Of a stretch of DNA of 64,000 nt, positions 1-9,161 are shown piece by piece. A program made the position numbers and the translations under genes. This DNA is from Desulfatiglans anilini DSM 4660. Lineage in GTDB: Bacteria; Desulfobacterota; DSM-4660; Desulfatiglandales; Desulfatiglandaceae. The notes beneath the pieces are model-generated. The model saw nothing but the letters and a program-made list of their open reading frames with translations. It was not told the DNA's origin and did no database searches. Position 1 is the first letter of the stretch; the number at the start of each line of letters is the position of its first letter. The stretch lies in the NCBI RefSeq assembly GCF_000422285.1, contig NZ_AULM01000003.1, forward strand, positions 1 through 64,000, given 5' to 3'.

Positions 1-1463
1 TCTGCCAGAACATCACCCTCCAGTCAGAACAAGACGCCACCGTCCAGTTCGGCAACTATCAACTCCCTGGTTCCGTCACCGCATTCAAGTTCGAAGACAT
101 CGATCAGGACAAGATCCAGGGCACCGACGAGGATCCCCTTTCCGGCTGGGAAATGACCCTCTACTCCGGCTCCGACTGCCAGAGCGGCGAGGAGATCGGA
201 TCCCCCGCCAATACCGACACCAACGGCAACGCCCTCTTTGACAACCTCACCCCAGGCGAGTACTCCGTCAAGGAAACCCTGCAGTCCGGATGGGCCGCTT
301 CCACCAGCGTCTGCCAGAACATCACCCTCCAGTCAGAACAAGACGCCACCGTCCGGTTCGGCAATTACCAGCCTGCCACCATCACAGCCTTGAAATACTT
401 GGATGAGGATGCAAATGGGGTGAGGGATACAGATGAATTTGTCATCCCAGATTGGGACATGCAACTTTACGAAGGGCACGGCTGTAATGATCAGAACGCG
501 ACAACAACAATCATGACAACTGACATGGAGGGTGTCGCCACTTTTTCGGACCTCTCACCAGGCGAATATTCCATCAAAGAAATCATCCCACCCGATGAAG
601 GGTGGGTTGCCGTCAACGGAACTTGTCGTGACGTAACGTTGGGCCCAGGGGACTCCGTCCAGGTTGAATTCGGTAACCGGATCAGCGTTGGTGAAGTGAA
701 AGGCCGCATCGAGGTGTTGAAGTTTTATGATTTGGACGGCGATGGGATCCAGGGCGACGAAGAACAAGATCTGCCCGGATGGACCATGAAGTTGTACGGC
801 GGCTCTGGCTGCGCACCTGAACCCTCTCTGCAGGAAGCCGAGACCGGCCTCAATGGCACAGTCGCCTTCATAAACCTCGAACCGGGAACCTATTCCGTCC
901 AGGAGGTGCTCCAGAGTGGATGGGAGGCCACCAACGGCACCTGCAAAGACGTCATTATCCCGGAAGAACCTGAAAATCAGACGGTAAGCATCTCTTTCGG
1001 CAACCGCGAACTGCGCAGCATCACAGCCCTGAAGTTTTACGACGATAATCTGGACGGCGTGAAACAGAATGATGAGGCCGTTATCGAACAATGGCCTATC
1101 ACCCTTTATAAAGGGGATTCGTGTGAAGGTGACCCCTTGGCGCAGCTGTCGACCGATGACTACGGCGTCGCCCTCTTCGAAGATCTTTCCCCTGGGACCT
1201 ACTCCATCCAGGAATTTGTTCCCGACGATTGGGAAACGTCAACCTCCGTTTGTCAGACAATCTCTATCGTGGAGAATAGTGCAGATATTCTTTTCGGAAA
1301 CAGGAAGAAGGTCACCGATCCAAACGGCCCCCCCGCTCCGCTTCCGGTGCCTACGATGTCCCATTTGGGCCTGACGGTCTTTGCGCTTTTGGCTGGCGGC
1401 CTGGGCGCCCTGGCGGTGCGCAGGAAGGGCGCTTCACGGTTCAAGAAAGGCCCCGCAAGGTGA
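1..1463 (+). CDS. Partial tandem-repeat (SdrB/Cna-B-like) surface protein with C-terminal sorting-type tail
   Basis: The reading frame is open from base 3, so the gene starts upstream of the window; the first internal ATG at 153 is not the true start. At least four to five units of roughly 90-103 residues follow each other. Each has an Asp-rich turn (LKFYD..LDG), a W...LY.G..C strand, a F..L.PG.YS.(K/Q)E motif and an ending FGN(R/Y), with paired cysteines. This pattern is typical of SdrB/SpaA Cna-B-like prealbumin folds in cell-surface stalks. The end has a Pro-rich linker, VPTM, a hydrophobic segment (about 1370-1415) and an Arg/Lys tail, resembling IPTL-CTERM sorting signals. It is inferred to be exported and membrane-tethered. 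Bases 1-60 and 310-369 are nearly identical, so the repeats were duplicated or homogenised recently. Ligand and function are unknown. Confidence 0.8.
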   Translation, partial: CQNITLQSEQDATVQFGNYQLPGSVTAFKFEDIDQDKIQGTDEDPLSGWEMTLYSGSDCQSGEEIGSPANTDTNGNALFDNLTPGEYSVKETLQSGWAASTSVCQNITLQSEQDATVRFGNYQPATITALKYLDEDANGVRDTDEFVIPDWDMQLYEGHGCNDQNATTTIMTTDMEGVATFSDLSPGEYSIKEIIPPDEGWVAVNGTCRDVTLGPGDSVQVEFGNRISVGEVKGRIEVLKFYDLDGDGIQGDEEQDLPGWTMKLYGGSGCAPEPSLQEAETGLNGTVAFINLEPGTYSVQEVLQSGWEATNGTCKDVIIPEEPENQTVSISFGNRELRSITALKFYDDNLDGVKQNDEAVIEQWPITLYKGDSCEGDPLAQLSTDDYGVALFEDLSPGTYSIQEFVPDDWETSTSVCQTISIVENSADILFGNRKKVTDPNGPPAPLPVPTMSHLGLTVFALLAGGLGALAVRRKGASRFKKGPAR

Positions 1464-1660
1464 TCCTGCTCCAGCACCCATCGGCTCAGAATATCGGTGG
1501 GTGCTGGTCTAAACATGTACAGATCCCCTCGCGGGAAGTGGACCGGCTGGTGCTTGACCCCTATGCCGAACCCGCAGAACAACTCCGAAAGGATATCTGG
1601 TCAGGAAGGCCTTTCAGTCAAAAGAATCGGAATTTCTTTAGCTTTGAAGGCGGTTTCCAA

Positions 1661-1713
1661 CCAGCCATAAAAAAAGCGCAATCTGTGACAGATTGCGCTT
1701 TTTTTATGGCTGG
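1661..1713. terminator. Strong bidirectional intrinsic terminator
   Basis: A perfect 25-bp inverted repeat with a TGA loop. The stem core is GCGCAATCTG/CAGATTGCGC, flanked by seven A on the left and seven T on the right, so it looks like a rho-independent terminator in both directions. It lies between the surface-protein gene (plus strand) and tRNA-Leu (minus strand) and can serve both. It directly abuts the encoded CCA end of the tRNA. Confidence 0.85.
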
Positions 1714-1800
1714 TGGTGCCGAAGGCGAGACTCGAACTCGCACAGGCGTCCGCCTACTAGACCCTGAACCTAGCGCGTCTACCAATTCCGCCACTTCGGC
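1714..1800 (-). tRNA. tRNA-Leu (anticodon CAG)
   Basis: The minus strand folds into a class II tRNA. The acceptor stem is GCCGAAG/CTTCGGC. The D arm GGCGGAATTGGTAGACGC is typical of bacterial tRNA-Leu. The anticodon arm CTAGG-TTCAGGG-TCTAG has anticodon CAG. There is a long variable arm and a T arm with GTTCGAGTC. The 3' CCA is encoded. It has its own promoter-like sequence upstream and a strong terminator immediately downstream, so it is probably a monocistronic tRNA. Confidence 0.95.
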
Positions 1801-1833
1801 ACGCAAGAATGGGGTTGAAAATTTAGATCCTTG

Positions 1834-1862
1834 ATACTATAGTTCCGCCTAAACGTTGTCAA
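1834..1862 (-). promoter_or_regulatory. Sigma-70-type promoter of tRNA-Leu
   Basis: On the minus strand a perfect TTGACA (1857-1862) is followed after 17 bp by TAGTAT (1834-1839); an overlapping TATAGT would give a 15-bp spacer. It lies about 35 bp upstream of the tRNA 5' end, as expected for a tRNA promoter. Confidence 0.65.
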
Positions 1863-1946
1863 CACATTTATGCGGCTCTGACAGGCCGGCTGGGCAATTC
1901 GCGAGGATTGGCGCCGGCTTTGCATTTCAGGAACCAAGGAACAGCC

Positions 1947-2909
1947 ATGACCACCCTGTACAGTCTGGACCAATTGGAAAACCCCCTCGTCAACCCTGTG
2001 CTGACCATCGGCAACTTCGACGGCGTCCACAGGGGGCATCTCGCCCTTTTCGACGCGGTCAAGAGCCGCGCCCGAGAGATCGATGGGCAGTCGGTCGTTC
2101 TCACATTCGACCCGCATCCCATCAAGGTCATGAAACCGCAAAATGCACCCCCGTTGATCACGCCCACAGAGCAGAAGCTTCAATTGATCGAGGTCGCAGG
2201 CATCGACGTGATCCTCTGCCTCCGCTTCACCCGGGAATTTGCGTCCCTTTCCGCGGCGGACTTCATCCAGAACATCCTGGTGAGAAAGATCGGCATCCGG
2301 GAATTGGTCGTCGGGTACGATTACGCCTTCGGGCGCAACCGGGAAGGGAATACGGCATCCCTGAAGGCTGCCGGTCGAAAATTCGGGTTCAAAGTCCACG
2401 TGATGGATCCGATCCGGATCGATTCAACCCTGGTTTCGAGCACCGCGATCCGGCAATTGGTGCAGGCCGGTCAACTGGATGAGGCGAAGAAACTTCTCGG
2501 GAGGAATTACCAGATCACCGGCATCGTAAAGACTGGCATGAACAGAGGTGGACGCCTGCTGGGATTCCCCACCGCAAACCTGAACGTGGTCGACGAACTC
2601 GTGCCGCAGCGCGGCGTCTACGCCGTGCAGGTGCTCACAGACAGCGGGAGCTATCAAGGCGTAACCAACATCGGGTACAATCCCACCTTCGAAAACAACG
2701 CCTTTTCCATTGAAACCCACATCCTCGATTTCAACGAAAACCTGGTCGGCAAGACGATCCGGGTCCGTTTCATCGCGCGCATCCGCCAGGAGCGGAAGTT
2801 CGAATCCGTGGCCGCCCTCGCTGAGCAGATCCGGAAGGATATCCTCCAGGCACAGGCGATTTTCGCCCGAAACCATGAGCGATCGGAGACCGAGCCCCCC
2901 GCCGCATGA
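1947..2909 (+). CDS. ribF: Bifunctional riboflavin kinase / FMN adenylyltransferase (FAD synthetase)
   Basis: Converts riboflavin to FMN and then FAD in the cytoplasm. The N-terminal adenylyltransferase domain has the nucleotidyltransferase motif TIGNFDGVHRGH (residues 20-31). The C-terminal riboflavin kinase domain has GRLLGFPTAN (from about residue 202). The length, 320 residues, is normal for the family. The ATG at 1947 is preferred over an upstream in-frame TTG at 1908 because AAGGA lies 6 bp before it and the protein then starts as usual for the family. The next gene, apbE, uses FAD as substrate, so the pair forms a flavin-supply and flavin-use unit. Confidence 0.95.
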   Translation: MTTLYSLDQLENPLVNPVLTIGNFDGVHRGHLALFDAVKSRAREIDGQSVVLTFDPHPIKVMKPQNAPPLITPTEQKLQLIEVAGIDVILCLRFTREFASLSAADFIQNILVRKIGIRELVVGYDYAFGRNREGNTASLKAAGRKFGFKVHVMDPIRIDSTLVSSTAIRQLVQAGQLDEAKKLLGRNYQITGIVKTGMNRGGRLLGFPTANLNVVDELVPQRGVYAVQVLTDSGSYQGVTNIGYNPTFENNAFSIETHILDFNENLVGKTIRVRFIARIRQERKFESVAALAEQIRKDILQAQAIFARNHERSETEPPAA

Positions 2910-3042
2910 GCGCTTTGGACAGGATTTTTCTTTCTGTTGGATCCTGCGGTTTTCGGTTGCATTGGATCGCTTTTTGGTATAGGTCTTCCCTGTGAGTTTT
3001 GCGTGGAAAAGAAATCCTGAAAAGGTGCTGGGAGGAAGCTAT

Positions 3043-4101
3043 ATGAAGACGACCAATCTGTCCGCCCTTCAGAAGGGCGTCGACCGGCGTACGTTCCTGA
3101 AGCTCTCAGGCATGCTGGGGCTTGGGGCGGCTGCGGTGCCTGTCCTTGCCACCCAAGCCGAGGCGGTCCGTTTCAATCGTGACGAACATAAGGTCTCCAT
3201 GACGCGCGTCGCCATGGGCACCTTCGTTTCGATGACCCTCATCCATCCTTCCAGGGACGAGGCCCAGGAAGCCATGGGCCGCGCTTTCGACGAGGTTGAC
3301 CGGCTGAGCCGTGAGCTGAGCCGCTTCGACGGCGCCACAGCCGTATCGCACCTCAATACCGAAGGAACCCTGCGCGATGTGCCCCCCGAACTTGCCGACG
3401 TCATTGAACGCTCTCTACGGTATTACCGCCTCAGCAACGGCTGCTTCGACATCACCGTCAAGCCGATCGTCGATCTTTTCCAGGCCTCTTTCGACATGTC
3501 GGGCCAGGCTCAGACCCTCGAACCCAACCTGGAAAAGGTCCTGCCTTACATCGGCGCCGACAAGATCCTCTTTTCAGGACGCACCTTGCGCTTTGCCGAA
3601 CCCGGCATGGGCATCACGCTGGACGGGATCGCGAAAGGCTACATCGTCGACCGGGCATCGGAAGTTCTCACCCGGCTCGGCATCCGCAACCACCTCATCA
3701 ATGCCGGGGGAGACATCAGGACCTGCGGCGCCAAAGAACACCACAAACCGTGGTCCATCGCCATTCAGGACCCGCAGAAACAGAAGCGCTACCCTGATGT
3801 CATCCGACTTGGCGACGGCGCCATAGCCACCTCGGGAAACTACGAGGTCTACTATGACCATGAAAAGATGTTTCACCACATCGTCAACCCGAAGAACGGC
3901 CACTCGCCGCTCCAAAGCAGCAGCGTATCGGTGTGCGCCGCCACGACGATGGATGCCGATGCCCTGTCCACCGCCGTCTTTGTCATGGAGCCCGCCCAGG
4001 GGCTGCGCTTCATTGAGACCTTGCCTCGGTGCGAAGCCTTCATCCTGACGAAGGCGGATAATAAGTTCAAGACTTCCGGGTGGGGGTGTCAGGCCATATA
4101 A
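3043..4101 (+). CDS. apbE: FAD:protein FMN transferase (ApbE), Tat-exported
   Basis: ApbE proteins split FAD and attach FMN covalently to Thr/Ser of extracytoplasmic redox proteins such as the Rnf/Nqr subunits. The N-terminus has a twin-arginine motif, DRRTFLK (R15-R16), then a hydrophobic stretch ending ATQAEA. This predicts Tat export and no lipoprotein cysteine. Family motifs are MGTF, DGIAKGYIVD (about residue 194), NAGGDIR (about 221), ATSGNYE and HHIVNPKNG. The start at 3043 has GGGAGG about 8 bp upstream; an in-frame GTG at 2992 would bury the signal peptide. Its last 35 bp overlap the 3' end of the convergent hflX. No target flavoprotein is encoded nearby. Confidence 0.93.
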   Translation: MKTTNLSALQKGVDRRTFLKLSGMLGLGAAAVPVLATQAEAVRFNRDEHKVSMTRVAMGTFVSMTLIHPSRDEAQEAMGRAFDEVDRLSRELSRFDGATAVSHLNTEGTLRDVPPELADVIERSLRYYRLSNGCFDITVKPIVDLFQASFDMSGQAQTLEPNLEKVLPYIGADKILFSGRTLRFAEPGMGITLDGIAKGYIVDRASEVLTRLGIRNHLINAGGDIRTCGAKEHHKPWSIAIQDPQKQKRYPDVIRLGDGAIATSGNYEVYYDHEKMFHHIVNPKNGHSPLQSSSVSVCAATTMDADALSTAVFVMEPAQGLRFIETLPRCEAFILTKADNKFKTSGWGCQAI

Positions 4102-5719
4102 GTTTCTCGATCATTTCGACAACCTTGACTAGAGTGGGAGGATGAAGCGCCGACACGGTGCACCCTCCCATTTTTTCGGCCAGGTCCTCCGCCTCCTGCG
4201 CCTCCAGGAGATCGGCCTTGTTCAACAGCTTGAGAACCGGCACCTCCTGCAGCGCCAAATCCGCCAGAATACGCTCCACGGTAACCGCCTGCTCCTCGAG
4301 CTGCGGATGGGTGATATCCATCACGTGCAGCAGCAGATCCGCATCCTGAAGCTCCTCGAGCGTCGCCGCGAACGCCTCCATCAGACTCTGCGGAAGATCG
4401 CGGATGAACCCGACCGTATCGGTGATGATCGCCTCGCGTTCCTCCGGGAAGCGCAGCCTGCGGCTGCTGGGGTCCAGCGTCTCGAAGAGGCGGTTGCGCG
4501 CACCAACCGCGCTGTGCGTCAGGGCATTCAGAAGAGTGGACTTCCCCGCATTGGTGTACCCCACGATGGAGATCACCGGCAGACGCCTCGCATTCCTCAA
4601 GCGCCTTCGACCGGCGCGCTGCACCTTGATTGCGCTCAATTCCCGGTTCAACGCGGCGATCCGGTCTCTGACCCGGCGACGATTGATCTCGAGCTTGGTC
4701 TCGCCCGGCCCACGGCCTCCGATCCCGCCCGTGAGGCGCGACATCGCGGTGTTCTTCGCCGCCAAACGCGGCAGCAGGTATTTGAGCTGCGCCAGCTCCA
4801 CCTGGATCTTGCCCTCACGCGTCACGGCACGTCGCGCGAAGATGTCCAGAATGAGCTGACTGCGGTCGATGATCTTGAGGTCGGTGTATTTTGTCAGATG
4901 ATCCACCTGGGCGGGGCTCAATTCCTGGTCGAAGATGATCAGTCCGGCTCCGGTCTGTAGACACTGGAGCACCAGTTCCCCCAGCTTCCCCTTGCGGATC
5001 AGAAAACGCGCATCAGCCTCCCGCAGGCGCTGCACCACCTTCGCGACGACATCGAGGCCGTCCGACCTGGCCAGTTCTTCCAGTTCATCGAGATGGCTTT
5101 CGGCCTTCCAGCGAGGTCCGGTCGTCACCCCTACCAGCAAGGCCTTTTCCCTCTGGTCCAGGGCATGGCCTCTTTGCTCTCTGACGAGTTCGCCTTCGAG
5201 GGATTGAATCATCGCCACGAAGTCGACCCTCAGCTGCCCGATGTCCGGGAGCTTTTCCGTCCTCCATCCCTGCCCGTTCACAGGATGTGGAAGAATATGT
5301 GCATAGGTGATCGCTCCGGCAATCCCCCGCTCGTCCACTTCCACACAGGCCATGGCATCCAGCGCAAGCAGCACAAGATCGGAGAGATCCTCCTCGGAAA
5401 GCGGCTCCTTCTCCAGGTGCGTATGGATGCAGCGAAGCCCGCACAGACGCCCCGAACCTTCGCGGTAACCGGATAGTTCCGGGATCCAGACATGGCTGTG
5501 GTCCCCCACCACCACATGGGACACCTCCCCTTTCCGGGTAAGCAGCAGGGCGACCTGCCGGTTCAGCTCCCGTGAAAGCGACGCCATCTCGCGGACCAGT
5601 TCACGCGATATCAACTCAGCCGGCGGCACCCTCCTGCGATAGAGGGTTTGAAGCCGCCGCTGCTGACCGGCCTTCAAGCCGCTTGTCTTGCCATGTATGG
5701 GATCGATAGGAGCCTCCAT
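4067..5719 (-). CDS. hflX: Ribosome-associated GTPase HflX
   Basis: HflX binds the 50S subunit and splits stalled or stress-arrested ribosomes. After an N-terminal domain and a helical linker rich in Arg/Lys, the G domain shows GYTNAGKST (G1, about residue 383), DTVGFIRDLP (G3) and NKAD (G4). The conserved GGIGGRGPGETKLE precedes the G domain. The protein has about 550 residues from the ATG at 5719; the frame is open further to 5827, but the family normally begins close to IHGKTSGLK, just after the chosen start. No clear ribosome binding site supports either start. The longer-than-E. coli N-terminal part is common in deltaproteobacterial HflX. The gene lies downstream of dnaB on the same strand. 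Confidence 0.92.
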   Translation of the reverse strand: MEAPIDPIHGKTSGLKAGQQRRLQTLYRRRVPPAELISRELVREMASLSRELNRQVALLLTRKGEVSHVVVGDHSHVWIPELSGYREGSGRLCGLRCIHTHLEKEPLSEEDLSDLVLLALDAMACVEVDERGIAGAITYAHILPHPVNGQGWRTEKLPDIGQLRVDFVAMIQSLEGELVREQRGHALDQREKALLVGVTTGPRWKAESHLDELEELARSDGLDVVAKVVQRLREADARFLIRKGKLGELVLQCLQTGAGLIIFDQELSPAQVDHLTKYTDLKIIDRSQLILDIFARRAVTREGKIQVELAQLKYLLPRLAAKNTAMSRLTGGIGGRGPGETKLEINRRRVRDRIAALNRELSAIKVQRAGRRRLRNARRLPVISIVGYTNAGKSTLLNALTHSAVGARNRLFETLDPSSRRLRFPEEREAIITDTVGFIRDLPQSLMEAFAATLEELQDADLLLHVMDITHPQLEEQAVTVERILADLALQEVPVLKLLNKADLLEAQEAEDLAEKMGGCTVSALHPPTLVKVVEMIEKLIWPDTPTRKS

Positions 5720-5999
5720 CCGAAAACGGCCGTTCGCGCCCCGGCCTTTCGAATCCAGATCCGCTGGAAACGCCTTGAAGCAAAGGGCCCTTGCACAGAG
5801 AAAATTTTGCTGTCCACAGAGGAACATATGAAGCGTGAACTGTCGGAAAATCGGTCAGGCATGCACGACATCCGCTTCACCCTGATCTGAACTCTTTCAG
5901 TAAAGGAAGACTGGCTTTGGCGGGATGGTCGCGTCGTTGTCTTCAAGGCCCTCCTTCGGACGGCCGCTGAAGAATCACCGGGAAGAAACAATCCGCCGC

Positions 6000-7367
6000 T
6001 CACTGTATCGGGAGGTCTTCTCCAGCGTAGTTTTCGAAGCGGGTCAACTCTTTCAGGAATGTCAACTTGAAGAAGCCGGTCGGACCGTTCCGCTGTTTGG
6101 CCAGGATGATCTCGGCCACGTTCCGGTTCTCTTCGGAATTCGGGTTGTACATCTCGTCACGATAGATGAAAACGATCACATCGGCGTCCTGTTCAATGGC
6201 CCCGCTCTCCCTCAAATCAGCCAACTGCGGACGTTTGTTCGGCCGGTCCTCCACCTTCCGGTTCAACTGGGAAAGGGCCATCACCGGCACATTCAGATCT
6301 TTTGCAAGCCCCTTGAGCGCCCGGGAGATTTCGCTGATCTCCATCTGACGCGACTCGGCGCTTCGCCGCCCCTGCACGAGCTGCAGATAATCGACGATGA
6401 CCAGGCCCAGGTCCTGATGTTTCTTGAGCCGGCGGCACTTCGCCTTCATCTCCAGGACGCCGGCAGCCATACTGTCATCGATGAAGATCGGCATCTCGCA
6501 CAGGCTGCTGGCGGCATGCGTAAGCTTGCCCCACTCCTCATCCTTTAGAAAACCTGTACGGAGCCTGGCGGCGTCGATGCCCGCATCGAACCCGAGCAGC
6601 CTGATCCCCAGCTGCGACCGGGACATTTCAAGGGAGAAGATGGCCACGCCTTTGCCGGTCTCTTTTGCGGCGTTGTAACCGATGTTGAGCGCGAGGGCCG
6701 TCTTGCCCATACTGGGGCGGCCGGCAACGATGATCAGGTCGGACGGCTGAAGACCAGCGGTCAGGCGATCGAAATCCGTAAAGCCGGTGGGGGTGCCAGT
6801 CACATGGCCGGGCTGCTGTGCAACAGCTTCGAGGCGCTTGAAGCTGTCCTTGATCACGTCGTTGAGCGGATGAAACCCTTCTTTGACCTGGGACTCAGCG
6901 ATGTCGTAGACGGACTGCTCGGCCAGGTCGAGCAGGTCCTCGACCCGCTCCCAATCCTGGAAACAAGACTCTGAAATGGTGGAGCAGTGCCCGATCAGCT
7001 TACGCCTGACCGACAGTCCCTTGATGATCTCGGCATGGTGCACGATTCCCGCCGACGTCGAAACGGCCTCGACGAGATCGGCCAGATACCGGGCGCCGCC
7101 AATTCGTTCGAGACAATTCTTCCGAGTAAGGATCTGCGACAGGGTGATCAGGTCGATCGGTTCGCCGCTGTCATAAAGCCCGCACATCCCTTCGAAGACG
7201 GCCGCATGCGCCTCCCGGTAAAAATCATCCGGTGAAAGGATGTCCACGACCAGATTCATTGCGTCGTTGTTGATCAGGATACCGCCGAGGACCGCCTGCT
7301 CGGCCTCCAGATTGTGCGGAGGCACCTTCAAGCTGACCGGCGCTCTTTCCTTTTTGCTCACGGCCAT
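6000..7367 (-). CDS. dnaB: Replicative DNA helicase DnaB
   Basis: Hexameric 5'-3' helicase of the replication fork. It has an N-terminal DnaB domain (PHNLEAEQAVLGG near residue 20), and the C-terminal RecA-like ATPase has Walker A GRPSMGKTAL (about residue 213), Walker B VIVDYLQL and the ending AKQRNGPTG.....F typical of DnaB. The ATG at 7367 is preferred over an in-frame TTG at 7376. It is the last gene of the rpsF-rpsR-DUF2232-rplI-dnaB operon, an order widely conserved in bacteria. It begins 36 bp after rplI. No intein is visible. Confidence 0.96.
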   Translation of the reverse strand: MAVSKKERAPVSLKVPPHNLEAEQAVLGGILINNDAMNLVVDILSPDDFYREAHAAVFEGMCGLYDSGEPIDLITLSQILTRKNCLERIGGARYLADLVEAVSTSAGIVHHAEIIKGLSVRRKLIGHCSTISESCFQDWERVEDLLDLAEQSVYDIAESQVKEGFHPLNDVIKDSFKRLEAVAQQPGHVTGTPTGFTDFDRLTAGLQPSDLIIVAGRPSMGKTALALNIGYNAAKETGKGVAIFSLEMSRSQLGIRLLGFDAGIDAARLRTGFLKDEEWGKLTHAASSLCEMPIFIDDSMAAGVLEMKAKCRRLKKHQDLGLVIVDYLQLVQGRRSAESRQMEISEISRALKGLAKDLNVPVMALSQLNRKVEDRPNKRPQLADLRESGAIEQDADVIVFIYRDEMYNPNSEENRNVAEIILAKQRNGPTGFFKLTFLKELTRFENYAGEDLPIQ

Positions 7368-7403
7368 GGGATCCAACTCACCGATCGCGCGTTCAACGCA
7401 GGG

Positions 7404-7865
7404 TTACTCTGCAGAGGTCTTTTCCTCAGGAACCACCGAAAGCTGCAGCATGCCGGTCACCCCGGGATAGATGCGGACCGGGACCTTATAATCACCGACC
7501 GACTTGATGGGCTTGTCGAGGAGGATCTTGCGACGATCCACTACAAAGCCTTTTTTCTCCAGTTCCTCTGCGATGTCCATTGCGGTAACCGACCCGTAAA
7601 GCTTTCCTTCCTCGCCCGCCTTCTGGGCGAAAGAAAATCCCATGCCCTCGAGCCTTTCCTTGAGTTGAACGGCCTCCTCCTTGGCTCGCAGCCGCCGGAG
7701 TTCGATCTTTTTTTTCTGAAGTTCGAAGGCCTTGATATTTTGAGACGTCGCGAGCACCGCTATCCCCCTCGGCACAAGATAGTTGCGGACATAGCCTTTG
7801 GCGACATCCACCACGTCCCCTTCCAAACCCAGTTCTTCCAAGTCCTGCCTCAATATCACTTTCAT
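7404..7865 (-). CDS. rplI: 50S ribosomal protein L9
   Basis: L9 binds 23S rRNA near the L1 stalk with its N-terminal domain and extends a long helix to a C-terminal domain. The N-terminus MKVILRQDLEELG and the following GYVRNYLVPRGIA are the family signature; a lysine-rich connecting helix and a C-terminal VGDYKVPVRIYPGV segment follow. The length, 153 residues, is normal. The start has GGGAGG about 7 bp upstream. It lies 22 bp after the DUF2232 membrane protein and before dnaB in the conserved operon. Confidence 0.96.
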   Translation of the reverse strand: MKVILRQDLEELGLEGDVVDVAKGYVRNYLVPRGIAVLATSQNIKAFELQKKKIELRRLRAKEEAVQLKERLEGMGFSFAQKAGEEGKLYGSVTAMDIAEELEKKGFVVDRRKILLDKPIKSVGDYKVPVRIYPGVTGMLQLSVVPEEKTSAE

Positions 7866-7887
7866 GAACAGACCTCCCTAGCGTGTC

Positions 7888-8832
7888 TCATGAATTTTCG
7901 AGCTCGTTTTTGCGCATCTTCCTGAAATCCATCCACTGATCGAAAAGGCCCAGGAGCGCCAGCAGCACCAGAAAAATCTGCTGCATGAAAATCAGGAAAT
8001 AGACCCCGGCCCTGGCCCATCCGGGAACCCGATAGCGATTCAAGAAAAAAAGAATAATAGACAATCCATGGAATAAATAAACGGCCATGGCGACGATCAG
8101 AACGTTGACCGCCAGCACAGCCAGCGGCCCAGAGCCCAAAAACGTGAGAAACCCCGATACGATGAGGGCCCAGACCAACTGTTCGGGCGCATGCCAACGG
8201 TCCAGTGGCGCCGTCCCGGGAAGATCGATCCGGCGCGCCTTGAGGAGCACCCGGCCGGCGATCATGTTGAGCCACACCACGACCCCCATTCCGATCACCA
8301 TCAAAGAAAAATAGATGCGCGCAAGCAGATCGAACAGGCTCTGCGAAAAGGCCTCCAACTCGCTTTCACCCAAAGCTGCAAGCCCCGCCGACTGGTAGGC
8401 CTCGATGCTCGCCTGCATCTGCGCCTCGAGATAGGCCAAAACCATCTCTCCGGGCCCCATGCCGCGCCGGGCCGCCAGGGCCACCAGCAGCGTGATCCCC
8501 AGGAGGGCCATCACGCCGGTCGTCAAAAAGATAACGCGCCCCGGGGCATAGCCCTTTTCCGTGAAAGCCGCCAGCATGAACCCGAGGGCGCCGAATTCCA
8601 CACCGAAAACCGCGATATGGGCCCCTCCCCCCAAATGCGCCGCCAAGGCGATCAAGGCAAGCACCAGCACCGTCAGTTTGAGACCCTGACGGAATCCGAG
8701 CTTGATGGAATAGTAAAAGAAGGGCAAGGGGGCCAGGAGGCTGAACAAAGGCCCGAACAGAGGAAGCCAGACCGGCATGGACAGCAAGAGACCGGCCCAC
8801 CCTGCGCACCCCAGTACGTCTATCGGCTTCAT
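7888..8832 (-). CDS. DUF2232 (YybS-like) multi-pass membrane protein
   Basis: A protein of about 314 residues with about eight hydrophobic segments and the arrangement of the DUF2232/YybS family, which sits between rpsR and rplI in many bacteria. The C-terminus is basic and hydrophilic (MRKNELENS). The molecular function of the family is not established; it resembles the membrane-embedded S components of transporters only loosely. The start at 8832 (MKPIDVLG) is tentative; the frame is open to 8859 and neither start has a good ribosome binding site. The gene follows rpsR by about 70 bp. Confidence 0.75.
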   Translation of the reverse strand: MKPIDVLGCAGWAGLLLSMPVWLPLFGPLFSLLAPLPFFYYSIKLGFRQGLKLTVLVLALIALAAHLGGGAHIAVFGVEFGALGFMLAAFTEKGYAPGRVIFLTTGVMALLGITLLVALAARRGMGPGEMVLAYLEAQMQASIEAYQSAGLAALGESELEAFSQSLFDLLARIYFSLMVIGMGVVVWLNMIAGRVLLKARRIDLPGTAPLDRWHAPEQLVWALIVSGFLTFLGSGPLAVLAVNVLIVAMAVYLFHGLSIILFFLNRYRVPGWARAGVYFLIFMQQIFLVLLALLGLFDQWMDFRKMRKNELENS

Positions 8833-8902
8833 GGGAACTCTGGCGTGTGGTTCCAACAACGTCGGCTTGCTCAGGCGACAGCCCCCGCTTCAGGCCTCTT
8901 CG

Positions 8903-9160
8903 TCAGCGCAGGGTTGACGTCGTGTAAGGCAGCAATGCTATATTTCGAGCCTGCTTGATCGCAACCGTCAGCATCCGCTGGTGTTTTGCACAGTTGCCCG
9001 AGATCCGGCGCGGCGTGATTTTTCCCCGTTCGGTGGTGAAATGTCTGAGGGTCTTGACGTCTTTATAATCGATGACAAGGCTGCTGTCGGCGCAAAACCG
9101 GCACACCTTCCTTCTGTGGAAGGTCCTCTTGAATCTTCCTCTCTCACGATTGAATGCCAT
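8903..9160 (-). CDS. rpsR: 30S ribosomal protein S18
   Basis: S18 forms a heterodimer with S6 on the platform of the 30S subunit. The 85-residue sequence has the family core [13 protein letters not shown] and the C-terminal [15 protein letters not shown]. It also has an N-terminal CRFC pair like zinc-type S18 proteins, so zinc binding is possible; whether all ligands are present was not checked. The start is 1 bp after the rpsF stop codon, with GGAGAGG in the end of rpsF as ribosome binding site, so translation is likely coupled. Confidence 0.96.
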   Translation of the reverse strand: MAFNRERGRFKRTFHRRKVCRFCADSSLVIDYKDVKTLRHFTTERGKITPRRISGNCAKHQRMLTVAIKQARNIALLPYTTSTLR

Positions 9161-9161
9161 G

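Noticed and set aside
1460-1834. 124-residue frame spanning the terminator and tRNA
   Set aside because: Runs through a tRNA gene on the other strand and a strong terminator.
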